Source: Candidatus Thiopontia autotrophica
GTDB lineage: Bacteria; Pseudomonadota; Gammaproteobacteria; GCF-002020875
Length of the DNA: 64,000 nt
Direction of reading: 5' to 3'
NCBI GenBank assembly: GCA_014384675.1
Contig: JACNFK010000024.1
Coordinates: 81,018 to 145,017 of the forward strand
Part shown: positions 37,481-45,821 of the stretch, piece by piece
Layout: every line of letters starts with the position of its first letter
Numbering within the stretch: position 1 is the stretch's first letter
The notes under the pieces: generated by a model
Database searches by the model: none
Seen by the model: the letters and a program-made list of their open reading frames with translations, nothing else
What the model was told of the DNA's origin: nothing
Translations under genes and position numbers: made by a program

Positions 37481-39721
37481 CTACTTGGTGAGTGAGGCAA
37501 ACAGTGCAGGCAGTTTCTCTGGCAGTCGCTCTACGTTGTCGATGACCACAAACTGGTTATCAAAGATATCACGCACGTAGTCATCGGCATTGGGGTCGAG
37601 TGAGATGCAGTAGGGGTAGATCCCCAGCTCATCCATCTCCTGTACCGCCTTGCGGGTATCATGGATCAGTAGCTGCTCATCCTCCACATCGACATCGGAT
37701 GGTTCACCATCGGTGAGGATCAGTAGCAGTTTCTTGTCGGCCTTCTGCCCCTTCAGATAGTGGGCGGCATGGCGAATAGCGCCTCCCATGCGGGTGGAGA
37801 ACCCGGCCTCCATCTTGGCCAGGCGTGCCTTCACCTCATCATCCCAGTGCTCACTGAACCCTTTGATGTGGTGGTAGCGCACATCATGTCTGGAGTTAGA
37901 GTGGAAACCGGCAATAGCGAAGGCATCACCCAGCTGCTCAATGGTCCAGGAGAGCAGGGAGGTGGCCTCCTGACAGAGTTCGAGAATGGTCTGGCTGGAT
38001 CCAGCTACCTTCTCGTTGAGTGATTCAGAGAGATCAATCAGCAACATCACTGCGATATCACGCCCATCATTGCGGTGGTCCATGTTGATCCGTGGATCTG
38101 GGGTTGCGCCACTCTTGAAGTCGATCAGGGAACGAATCGCTACATCAAGATCGAGCTCGGAGCCCTCCTCCTGATAACGGATGCGGACATAGTTCTGTGG
38201 TTTCAGCAGGTCAAGAATCTGCTTCATCCGCTTTACCAGCCCCTGATGCTTCTCCAGTAGCTCATCGATTTTGCTGGCATCACCAGCGGCGTGCTTGGCC
38301 TCATATAGGGTGACCCAGTCAGGACGGTAGCTCTTGGTGTTGTAATCCCACTCCTTGTAGTGGCGGGGAGGCAAGCCATCGACCTCATCCTCGGCCGAGA
38401 CCTTGCGGTTCTCCTCAAACTGCTCTTCATCGTCTCCGTCCTCGATGTAGATCCACATGTGGCGGTTATCATCCCGGTAACTTACCTCTGTATCAGTGAA
38501 GCGGATGTTGGGAAGCTGGTCTGCCTGGCGGCGGGTCTTTGCCACAAACTGGGATCCCAGTACCCCCATTTTTTGAGTAGAGTGCTCTCCGGATTCCATC
38601 ATCTCATGGAAGCGGTTGGCAAAATCGTTTACCACCTCACTCTGATAGCCATGCTTCGGGTCGAGAATAGCTCGTGAAAGCATTGTCGTGCGGTGGCGAA
38701 TACAGGACTCATTCTCATGGTCGCAGCTTCCCTCAACTGGGGCAGGGTGCAGGGCCATGAACAGTTTTCTGACTCCGGGATAGCGCTGCATCAGCAGGTA
38801 TTCAACACGGCAATCCTCCAGCATCATAATGGTGTGGCGCTGGAACGGACTGAAGTTGTCGACGATGATGGACTCGGTCCAGACACGATGGGCTGCAATA
38901 TGGGCCAACAGGGCACGATAACGGTCAATACCCCCAATACTGTTAAATGGCTCATAGCTATCTGGTATGCGAATGCCATCTGCCGTGTAGTAGGGGAGCT
39001 GTGTCTCATAAGGGTTGTAGCCACGGGAGTATGGAACCAGCTGCTCCGGGTCATCCCACATTGCGCGCATATAGAGATCAAGCTCGCGTTCACTGTCGAT
39101 AAATAGCGTACCACTACGCTCCTTCATCAACATCGCCTTGCTGTCGGCAGTCTCCAGGGCAAAATACTCTTTCTGTCGATCAGGGTTATTGTTGTAATAC
39201 TTGATGCCGTAGTCGGCCCAGTTGGCCAGCCCGTCAACACTTACCTGATGGAGCAGGTAGGGAGCCTGCTGCAGAAACTCAGGCAGTCCGGGGCTGGGGA
39301 AGGTGGTGTGGTGGCCATGGATTGAACTCGCAGTCTCCTCTGCCAGATGGTTGACCAGATCAAAATACTCCTCCATCTGCTCTTCTGTAGGCAGACAGCG
39401 GGTAACCTCATTCAGCGAATTGAGGAAGGGGATGATGGAGTTTCCATTGGGGGAGCGGGACATGATCCAGACCTGGTCCGATGTCTTGCCTATGAACTGC
39501 TCACCTACACGATCTGCCATCTCCGGCATCTCTTCCAGAAAGATGAGTACGGGCTCCACGCCACGTCCAATCATGCAGACAGTTGATGCACCCTCCAGAT
39601 AGGTGTCAATCGCCTCTGCAGAGAGGTGAGAAAGTGCATCACGGATGAAATCCTCAAAATGCTCATCAATAATTGGAAAATTGCAGCGGAGCTTTTCCCG
39701 AAATGTTTGTAGATCTTCCAT
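37481..39721 (-). CDS. cbbO: RuBisCO activation protein CbbO (von Willebrand A domain)
   Basis: 746-residue partner of the CbbQ AAA+ ATPase; together they remodel inhibited RuBisCO. The C-terminal vWA domain has a MIDAS motif (LLIDLSESLN) and LTDGEPSDVD. The N-terminal part is the long helical region typical of CbbO/NorD. ATG 39721 is chosen over an upstream in-frame start that lies close to the inverted repeat. Separated from cbbQ by the GxxExxY cassette, so the cbbQ-cbbO pair is interrupted. Confidence 0.92.
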   Translation of the reverse strand: MEDLQTFREKLRCNFPIIDEHFEDFIRDALSHLSAEAIDTYLEGASTVCMIGRGVEPVLIFLEEMPEMADRVGEQFIGKTSDQVWIMSRSPNGNSIIPFLNSLNEVTRCLPTEEQMEEYFDLVNHLAEETASSIHGHHTTFPSPGLPEFLQQAPYLLHQVSVDGLANWADYGIKYYNNNPDRQKEYFALETADSKAMLMKERSGTLFIDSERELDLYMRAMWDDPEQLVPYSRGYNPYETQLPYYTADGIRIPDSYEPFNSIGGIDRYRALLAHIAAHRVWTESIIVDNFSPFQRHTIMMLEDCRVEYLLMQRYPGVRKLFMALHPAPVEGSCDHENESCIRHRTTMLSRAILDPKHGYQSEVVNDFANRFHEMMESGEHSTQKMGVLGSQFVAKTRRQADQLPNIRFTDTEVSYRDDNRHMWIYIEDGDDEEQFEENRKVSAEDEVDGLPPRHYKEWDYNTKSYRPDWVTLYEAKHAAGDASKIDELLEKHQGLVKRMKQILDLLKPQNYVRIRYQEEGSELDLDVAIRSLIDFKSGATPDPRINMDHRNDGRDIAVMLLIDLSESLNEKVAGSSQTILELCQEATSLLSWTIEQLGDAFAIAGFHSNSRHDVRYHHIKGFSEHWDDEVKARLAKMEAGFSTRMGGAIRHAAHYLKGQKADKKLLLILTDGEPSDVDVEDEQLLIHDTRKAVQEMDELGIYPYCISLDPNADDYVRDIFDNQFVVIDNVERLPEKLPALFASLTK

Positions 39722-39746
39722 ATCTATTAGACTCTCCCTAATAAAA

Positions 39747-39790
39747 GCGGCCTCACGCAAAGGCGCAAAGACGCAAAGAAAGGCGCAAAG
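39747..39790. repeat. Left inverted repeat of the GxxExxY cassette
   Basis: GCGGCCTCACGCAAAGGCGC followed by further AAAGACGCAAAGAAAGGCGC units. The right-hand repeat at 40181-40216, read in reverse complement, begins GCAGCCTCGCGCAAAGACGC, so the two are inverted copies. Both consist of tandem CGCAAAG units. Confidence 0.8.
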
Positions 39791-39792
39791 TT

Positions 39793-40173
39793 TTATAAGC
39801 CATTTGCCACTCGCTGGATACCTTGCTTAATCAATGGTGCTCCAAAGTTAATCAGTAGTCCCAGTTTCTTGTTTGCCAGTCTCAGATAAGTGAGTAACTG
39901 TTTACTATGCACAAGCTGCAGTGTTTCCAGAGACTTCAGTTCAACAATTACACAATCATCGATAATCATGTCAGCTTTAAAGGCTTCATCTATGGTGTGT
40001 CCATCATAAAAGAGAGGAACAGCTACTTGGGTCTCCAGTGTATGTCCTCTTTTTCGCAACTCATAGGCCAATACACGTTCATACACAGATTCCAGCAAGC
40101 CTGGCCCAAGGTTATTGTGGATATGATAGGCAGTATCCACAATAGAGGTTGCTACCGAGTCCTCTTTTTTCAT
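39793..40173 (-). CDS. GxxExxY-family protein (PDDEXK nuclease-like)
   Basis: 126-residue member of the GxxExxY family. The signature GLLESVYERVLAYEL (G-x2-E-x2-Y) is near residue 24, followed by ADMIIDDCVIVELKS, a D...ExK arrangement of the PD-(D/E)XK nuclease fold. Function is unknown. It sits between cbbO and cbbQ, bounded by inverted CGCAAAG-rich repeats, and looks like an inserted cassette. Confidence 0.85.
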   Translation of the reverse strand: MKKEDSVATSIVDTAYHIHNNLGPGLLESVYERVLAYELRKRGHTLETQVAVPLFYDGHTIDEAFKADMIIDDCVIVELKSLETLQLVHSKQLLTYLRLANKKLGLLINFGAPLIKQGIQRVANGL

Positions 40174-40180
40174 CTACACG

Positions 40181-40216
40181 CTTTTCTTAGCGCCTTTGCG
40201 TCTTTGCGCGAGGCTG
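40181..40216. repeat. Right inverted repeat of the GxxExxY cassette
   Basis: CTTTTCTTAGCGCCTTTGCG continuing into TCTTTGCGCGAGGC. This is the inverted counterpart of the repeat at 39747-39790. It lies 22 bp from the cbbQ stop. No clear target-site duplication was found outside the two repeats. Confidence 0.8.
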
Positions 40217-40238
40217 CTGTTGCTGTTCATTTCAGCTG

Positions 40239-41048
40239 TTACCCAAAGATTGCATCAATCGAATGGTCAAGTGTCTCGCGGATATCAGCATCATCAGTAA
40301 TCGGGCGTACCAGTGCCATCCGGCAGGCGGCTTTTGCCTCAATCCCCTGGTTGATCAGGTTGGCGGCATAGGCGAGCAGACGGGTGGAGATTCCCTCATC
40401 CAGGCCATGCCCTTTGAGGTTGCGGGCTGTCTCTGCAATCTGTACAAGCTTGCCTGCTGTCTCGGAATCGATATTTCCCTCTTTCGCAACAATTTCTGTC
40501 TCCAGGCTGGCAGGAGGGTAGTCAAAATCGAGGCCGGTGAAGCGTTGTTTGGTGGACTGCTTCAGATCCTTCATCAGGCTCTGATATCCGGGGTTGTAGG
40601 AGATCACCATCTGAAAGTCAGGATGGGCATCAATAAGCTCACCCTTCTTGTCCAGTGGCAGGGTGCGACGATGGTCGGTGAGAGGGTGCATCACCACGGT
40701 CGTGTCCTGGCGGGCCTCAACAATCTCGTCCAGATAACAGATTGCCCCAATGCGAGCAGCAACTGTCAGGGGGCCATCCAGCCAGCGCGTGCCATTGGCG
40801 TCAAGCAGATAGCGTCCGACCAGATCAGAGGCGGTCATATCCTCATTACAGGCCACGGGAATGAGAGGGTTCTGAAGCTTCCAGGCCATGTATTCGATAA
40901 AGCGTGATTTACCACAACCAGTTGGTCCCTTAACCATTACCGGGAGGCGAGATGCATAGGCGGCCTCATAAAGTGTAACTTCATCTCCCTGTGCCTCGTA
41001 GTAGGGCTCATCCGTAATCAGGTACTGGTCGGTATTGATATCACTCAT
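40239..41048 (-). CDS. cbbQ: RuBisCO activase CbbQ (MoxR-type AAA+ ATPase)
   Basis: 269-residue AAA+ ATPase that with CbbO acts as RuBisCO activase. Walker A KGPTGCGKSRFIEYMA, Walker B AICYLDEIVEAR and the arginine/sensor region (KQRFTGLDFDYP) are visible. The start has TTTTTGGAGC upstream. It follows cbbM on the same strand, in the order cbbM-cbbQ-cassette-cbbO. Confidence 0.94.
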   Translation of the reverse strand: MSDINTDQYLITDEPYYEAQGDEVTLYEAAYASRLPVMVKGPTGCGKSRFIEYMAWKLQNPLIPVACNEDMTASDLVGRYLLDANGTRWLDGPLTVAARIGAICYLDEIVEARQDTTVVMHPLTDHRRTLPLDKKGELIDAHPDFQMVISYNPGYQSLMKDLKQSTKQRFTGLDFDYPPASLETEIVAKEGNIDSETAGKLVQIAETARNLKGHGLDEGISTRLLAYAANLINQGIEAKAACRMALVRPITDDADIRETLDHSIDAIFG

Positions 41049-41172
41049 TATGAAGCTCCAAAAAGTCTGGTTTGAATCTGTAATTCTGTTTGGATAAAGA
41101 TACTACAAAAATTGTGTTTTATCTTTGTCGAAAGAGAATTGTTATCTTGATAAGAACGGTTGGTTATTGGTA

Positions 41173-41203
41173 AAAAAAGAGACCCCACAAGGGGGTCTCT
41201 TTT
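41173..41203 (-). terminator. Intrinsic terminator after cbbM
   Basis: On the minus strand, AAAAGAGACCCC pairs with GGGGTCTCTTTT around a short loop and is followed by a T run. It lies 17 bp after the cbbM stop and before cbbQ, so most transcripts may end after cbbM and give more RuBisCO than activase. Confidence 0.88.
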
Positions 41204-41219
41204 CAGCAAAGCGGGGCTC

Positions 41220-42599
41220 TTATTTATGAACGCCCAGCTTGTCTCTCCATCCTGGGAAGATAGAGTCTGCATCATGAGGGAATGACTCGAATGCGCGAGC
41301 GAACTCTTTATGATCCTTCGCGAACTCAATTGGGTCAGCACCCTGTTTCCAGCACTCATAAGACTGGCGCAGTGAAGTTGCACCGGCAGCTGGGCTGTCG
41401 ATATGGCCATACGAACCACCACCAGAGGTGTTGATGATATTGCCGTGTCCAAGGTTCTCAAAGAATCCAGGCAGACGCAGTGCGTTCATTCCGCCAGAGA
41501 TGATTGGAGTGGTTGGCTTCATGCCGTGCCATTCCTGATGGTAGAAAGGACCATCTACGCTATCACGCTCAATCATATAAGCGATGATACGGTCATCCTT
41601 GCCGCCTTCCATCTTGCCGTAGCCCATTGTGCCTACGTGGATACCGGAAGCACCCATCAGACGAGACATCTTGGCCAGAATAAATGCAGTATATCCACGC
41701 TTTGAAGATGGAGAAGTTACCGCACCATGACCGGCACGATGATAGTGCAGATACTGGCTTGGGTACTGACGACGTGCAGTGGTTACCATTCCTGGGCCAC
41801 CTACATAACCGTCAACCAGGAATGCAACACGAGGTGCATCCTCGCCAAATGTCTCCAGAACAAAATCGGCACGAGCACACATCTCATGATAGTCATCGGC
41901 AGTGATGTTGGCTGAGAAGAGCTTGGGTTCACCAGTCTCGTCCTGTGCGCGCTTCATCGCATCAGCAACCAGAGGGATTACCTTCTTCAGTGGGCAGAAT
42001 ACCTGATTACCCTGGGGCTCATCATTCTTGATGAAGTCACCACCGAGCCAGAACTGGTAAGCTGCTTCAGCAAAAGGCTCAGGGCGCAGGCCCAGCTTAG
42101 GCTTGATGATGGTGCCCGCAATGTAACCACCATTGTCATGGTCACGTCCCAGCATAGTCCACAGGTCATTGATCGATTTAGAAGGACCATCAAACAGCTC
42201 CAGCATCTTGGGTGGAACGTAGAAGTCCTGCATCTGCAGGTCTGCACAGTCGCCCATGCCCTGATTGTTACCAATCGCCAGCGTCAGGAAGGAGACGATC
42301 ATGGCGCGACCGTCAATCACATTGCGGTCGAACAGCTCGATAGGGTAGGCAATTTTCATGATGCCTTCAGCTTCATCAATGAAATAGACCAGGGCATCTA
42401 CACCCTTGGTGAAGTCATCAGTGGTGCTAACCTCTACATTGGTGCCGGTAGAAGACTCTGCAGCAATGTGTGCAGCAACCTCCAGGTAACCGTAGCCGGC
42501 GGCTGGGTGCATGGTGTAGGCGGTAAGAATATGCTTGCCCCCTGCAAGTAGCTCATCTTCGTCTAGACTAAGGTCTGCATAACGTGCGGATTGATCCAT
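41220..42599 (-). CDS. cbbM: Ribulose-1,5-bisphosphate carboxylase, form II
   Basis: Dimeric form II RuBisCO large subunit, 459 residues from ATG 42599, which has AAGGAG ideally placed. Active-site segments are visible: [16 protein letters not shown] with the catalytic lysine/Asp/Glu region, the loop-6-equivalent [10 protein letters not shown], and [14 protein letters not shown]. No small-subunit gene accompanies it, as expected for form II. Divergent from cbbR and followed by cbbQ and cbbO. Form II enzymes suit low-O2, high-CO2 conditions. Confidence 0.97.
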   Translation of the reverse strand: MDQSARYADLSLDEDELLAGGKHILTAYTMHPAAGYGYLEVAAHIAAESSTGTNVEVSTTDDFTKGVDALVYFIDEAEGIMKIAYPIELFDRNVIDGRAMIVSFLTLAIGNNQGMGDCADLQMQDFYVPPKMLELFDGPSKSINDLWTMLGRDHDNGGYIAGTIIKPKLGLRPEPFAEAAYQFWLGGDFIKNDEPQGNQVFCPLKKVIPLVADAMKRAQDETGEPKLFSANITADDYHEMCARADFVLETFGEDAPRVAFLVDGYVGGPGMVTTARRQYPSQYLHYHRAGHGAVTSPSSKRGYTAFILAKMSRLMGASGIHVGTMGYGKMEGGKDDRIIAYMIERDSVDGPFYHQEWHGMKPTTPIISGGMNALRLPGFFENLGHGNIINTSGGGSYGHIDSPAAGATSLRQSYECWKQGADPIEFAKDHKEFARAFESFPHDADSIFPGWRDKLGVHK

Positions 42600-42767
42600 T
42601 CTATTCTCCTTGTATGGTCTCAATGGTTAATTCTGTTGTCTGTAGATACGTGGTATCCCAAACCAGTAGTTGAACATTAGTGGCGGACAACTATAATTAA
42701 CAGTAAATCTTTTTGATTGTTATCATAAGTATTTATTTATAGTTAATCTATTTTATAATTTAACCAT
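42600..42767. promoter_or_regulatory. cbbM-cbbR divergent regulatory region
   Basis: 168-bp AT-rich intergenic region. Candidate CbbR half-sites TNA-N7-TNA occur at 42694-42706 (TAATTAACAGTAA) and 42733-42745 (TTATTTATAGTTA). TTGATTGTTATCAT (42713-42726) matches the FNR palindrome at 9 of 10 positions. A TATAAT at 42754-42759 lies 8 bp before the cbbR ATG. The AT-richness makes chance matches possible. Confidence 0.45.
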
Positions 42768-43685
42768 ATGTCACTAAATGTCACCTTTCGACAGCTCCGG
42801 GTATTCGAGTCGGTTGCACACCACTCAAGTTTTACCAGAGCCGCAGAAGAGCTCCATCTTACACAACCCGCAGTATCAATGCAGATTAAACAGCTGGAGG
42901 AGAGTCTCGGCCTTGCTCTGTTTGACCACTTGGGAAAGAAGATCTTTCTGACTGATGCAGGGAGTGAATTCTTCAAGACCAGTCGCTCCATCAGCCGACA
43001 ACTATCCGAGGCAGAGGAGTTCATAGAGGAGATCAAGGGGATCCACCAAGGGCACCTCAATATTGTGGTTGCCAGTACCGCCAACTCGTTTGCTACCAAC
43101 CTGCTGGCCACCTTTATTCAGCGTCATCCGGAAATCACCTTCTCACTGGATGTGACTAACCGTCAACGCCTGCTGGAGTCTCTCTCTGCAAATGAACCTG
43201 ACCTCGTCATAATGGGGCAGCCCCCGGAGAAGCTCGACGTGGTGGCGGAGGCCTTTATGGAGAACCCTCTGGTGATTGTGGTGGGGAAGAACCATTCACT
43301 ATTCAGGAAAGAGATTTCATTCACCCCGGAAAAGATACAGAAAGAGAGGTTTGTGGTGCGTGAGCAGGGGTCTGGAACCAGGACAGCGATGGAGCGTTTC
43401 TTTGAGGAGCGCGGCCTCCAGCTGGAGACCCGGATGGAGTTCGGTAGTAATGAGGCGATCAAACAGGCGGTACAGGCGGGGCTGGGGCTGGCAATGGTCT
43501 CCATCCATACTATTCAGCTGGAGCTCGAGGCAAAGGTATTGCGGGTGCTGGAAGTAAAAGATCTGCCAATCCAACGCCAATGGCATCTGGTCTATCGCAA
43601 GGGTAAGAGGCTATCGCCGGTGGCTGAGTCATTTCGGCAGTTTGTTCTGGATGAGGGCTCCTCTCTTGTGAGCGAGGTAAGGTAG
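42768..43685 (+). CDS. cbbR: LysR-type regulator CbbR
   Basis: 305-residue LysR-family regulator, divergent from cbbM as CbbR usually is. N-terminal winged HTH (FRQLRVFESVAHHSSFTRAAEELHLTQPAVSMQIKQLE, here only named in part: SSFTRAAEELHLTQPAVS). The C-terminal effector domain follows. The downstream def starts immediately after the stop. Confidence 0.9.
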   Translation: MSLNVTFRQLRVFESVAHHSSFTRAAEELHLTQPAVSMQIKQLEESLGLALFDHLGKKIFLTDAGSEFFKTSRSISRQLSEAEEFIEEIKGIHQGHLNIVVASTANSFATNLLATFIQRHPEITFSLDVTNRQRLLESLSANEPDLVIMGQPPEKLDVVAEAFMENPLVIVVGKNHSLFRKEISFTPEKIQKERFVVREQGSGTRTAMERFFEERGLQLETRMEFGSNEAIKQAVQAGLGLAMVSIHTIQLELEAKVLRVLEVKDLPIQRQWHLVYRKGKRLSPVAESFRQFVLDEGSSLVSEVR

Positions 43686-44201
43686 GTGGCGATACTGGAC
43701 ATTCTCCATCGTGGCGACCCAAAACTTGAGATTCGTGCCAGGCTGGTTACCGATTTTGACAAGACGTTGAGAACAATAGTTTCCGATATGTGGGAGACAA
43801 TGCATGAGAGCGAAGGGGTTGGACTTGCTGCCACCCAGGTTGGGATTGATCTTCAGCTAGTGGTGTTTGGTATGGAGAGCTCTTCCCGTTATCCCGATAG
43901 TGAGTCAATTCCATATACGGTATTGATCAATCCGACAGTAGAGCCGCTGGGGGATGATCTGGAGGAGGAGTGGGAGGGGTGTCTCAGTATCCCCGGGTTG
44001 CGTGGTCTGGTGCCACGTTACTCGCAGATCAGATATTCCGGAGTTGATATCGATGGAAAACCATTTGAATGCGAGGCGGCAGGATTCCACGCCCGTGTAG
44101 TACAGCATGAGTGTGACCATCTGCTCGGGATCCTCTATCCCGAGAGGATGGAGAATCCACAAGAGCTGGTTGCTGAGGAGGATCTGGAGGATATTACCTG
44201 A
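43686..44201 (+). CDS. def: Peptide deformylase
   Basis: Metalloenzyme removing N-formyl groups from nascent proteins, 171 residues. The three motifs are [19 protein letters not shown]-like (WEGCLSIPG) and QHECDHLLG with the metal-binding cysteine and histidines. GTG start abuts the cbbR stop without a gap. A second def near fmt is common in other genomes; whether this is the only copy cannot be seen. Confidence 0.94.
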   Translation: MAILDILHRGDPKLEIRARLVTDFDKTLRTIVSDMWETMHESEGVGLAATQVGIDLQLVVFGMESSSRYPDSESIPYTVLINPTVEPLGDDLEEEWEGCLSIPGLRGLVPRYSQIRYSGVDIDGKPFECEAAGFHARVVQHECDHLLGILYPERMENPQELVAEEDLEDIT

Positions 44202-44237
44202 TATAATTGGTCGGGAATAACAGATGGCTGGAGTGGT

Positions 44238-44423
44238 ATGTTTATGACAACAATTTTTTTTGAAGATCAGAAGCGCCAGAAACTGCTGGACGATCTGCTT
44301 GAACACTGGTGTAGTGAGTATTCTGGGTTTCATCGTGAGCAGATGGAGCAGGTATTGCTGAACAACCTGCAGGGGTATCCAACAGAGCGGCTACAGGCTG
44401 CGATGGACGATATCAACGAATAA
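44238..44423 (+). CDS. Small hypothetical protein
   Basis: 61-residue acidic ORF ([14 protein letters not shown]...) with helical character ([18 protein letters not shown]) in the def-icd gap. A GGAG lies five bases before the ATG. It is not recognised, and its reality rests on position, ribosome-binding site and amino-acid make-up only. Confidence 0.5.
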   Translation: MFMTTIFFEDQKRQKLLDDLLEHWCSEYSGFHREQMEQVLLNNLQGYPTERLQAAMDDINE

Positions 44424-44458
44424 AAAACTCAGCGCTTACGCACGACAGGATTCAGGGC

Positions 44459-45676
44459 ATGATAATTCCATTCATTGAGGGGGACGGTATTGGCAGGGAT
44501 GTCTGGACAGCGGCGCGCAGAGTCTTTGATGCGGCGGTTGACCAATGCTACGGCGGCGAGCGCACAGTTGAGTGGATGGAGGTGCTGGCTGGAGAGAAGG
44601 CTTTCAGGCAGACTGGAGAGTGGCTTCCCGCAGAGACCCTGCAGGCCTTCCGTGACTATCATGTTGGCATCAAGGGGCCACTGACCACCCCGGTTGGTGA
44701 GGGGATGCGCTCCCTTAATGTTGCCCTGCGTCAGGAGCTTGATCTCTTTACCTGTCTGCGTCCGGTCCGTTACTTCAGTGGCGTTCCCAGTCCGGTCAAG
44801 CATCCAGAACGGGTCGATATGGTGGTCTTTCGTGAAAATACAGAAGATATATATGCTGGAATTGAGTATCTGCACGGCACAGACGAGAACGAGAAACTGA
44901 AGTCCTTTCTGATTGATCAGATGGGGGTGGATAAGATCCGCTTTCCCGATAGCTCGTCATTTGGGATTAAACCGGTCTCCAGGCAGGGTTCCGAGCGGTT
45001 GATTCGTCAGGCGATCCTCTATGCGCTTGAACACGGTCGGCCCTCAGTGACTCTGGTTCACAAGGGCAACATCATGAAGTTCACCGAGGGGGCCTTCAAG
45101 AGGTGGGGGTATGAACTGGCCGAACGTGAGTTTGCCGATCAGACTTTTGGCTGGAACCAGTACGACAAGATCAAGAGTGAGGATAGCGAGGATGCTGCCA
45201 ATGCAGCACTAAAAAATGCCGAAGCTGCCGGCAAGTTGATAATCAAGGATGTGATTGCCGACGCCTTCCTGCAGCAGATTCTGTTGCGACCGGCCGACTA
45301 CTCGGTTATCGCTACCCTTAACCTTAATGGGGATTACATATCAGATGCCCTGGCTGCCATTGTTGGGGGGATAGGTATTGCGCCTGGTGCCAATATAAAC
45401 CAGGAGAGCGGCCACGCCATCTTCGAGGCAACCCACGGTACTGCCCCTAAATATGCGGATCTGGATATGGTAAACCCAGGCTCCATGATTCTCTCCGGAG
45501 CGATGATGTTTGAACATCTGGGGTGGGGTGAGGTCTCCGAGATGATTCAGAATGCCCTGGAAGAGGTGATCTCCAACAAGACGGTCACCTATGATTTTCA
45601 TCGACTGATGGATGGTGCAACAAAGGTCACTACCTCAGGTTTTGCTGACGAGATTATTAAGGTGATTAATTCTTGA
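44459..45676 (+). CDS. icd: Isocitrate dehydrogenase (NADP-type)
   Basis: 405-residue TCA-cycle enzyme of the E. coli Icd type. Substrate-binding loop [20 protein letters not shown] (isocitrate Ser and Arg residues), and [13 protein letters not shown]. Residues that set NADP use in E. coli (Lys-Tyr in GTAPKYAD, Tyr and Arg in TYDFHRLMD) are kept. It lies next to aconitase B and near the RuBisCO genes. Confidence 0.96.
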   Translation: MIIPFIEGDGIGRDVWTAARRVFDAAVDQCYGGERTVEWMEVLAGEKAFRQTGEWLPAETLQAFRDYHVGIKGPLTTPVGEGMRSLNVALRQELDLFTCLRPVRYFSGVPSPVKHPERVDMVVFRENTEDIYAGIEYLHGTDENEKLKSFLIDQMGVDKIRFPDSSSFGIKPVSRQGSERLIRQAILYALEHGRPSVTLVHKGNIMKFTEGAFKRWGYELAEREFADQTFGWNQYDKIKSEDSEDAANAALKNAEAAGKLIIKDVIADAFLQQILLRPADYSVIATLNLNGDYISDALAAIVGGIGIAPGANINQESGHAIFEATHGTAPKYADLDMVNPGSMILSGAMMFEHLGWGEVSEMIQNALEEVISNKTVTYDFHRLMDGATKVTTSGFADEIIKVINS

Positions 45677-45689
45677 ATACGAATGGTTG

Positions 45690-45803
45690 CATAAGTATTG
45701 ACGATATTGCCTGTACAGTACGCTCAGGCACATCCCTGTGTCGCTCTACTGTGGCCGTCCATGGCCACAGAAGACTGTACATACAACACCGTCAACACTT
45801 ATG
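45690..45803. repeat. Large imperfect palindrome between icd and acnB
   Basis: The 30-nt left arm (45690-45719, CATAAGTATTGACG... ...TGTACAGT) and right arm (45774-45803) are complementary at 25 of 30 positions. The 54-nt loop contains a perfect 8-bp hairpin CTGTGGCC/GGCCACAG (45749-45770). It fills most of the 145-bp icd-acnB gap. It has no coding potential. It may be a small non-autonomous element or an RNA structure affecting acnB expression. Confidence 0.75.
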
Positions 45804-45821
45804 TGGCTACAGTAATTGATC

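Noticed and set aside
40263-40907. 214-codon open frame on the plus strand inside cbbQ
   Set aside because: Antisense to CbbQ whose AAA+ motifs are intact; no family features of its own.
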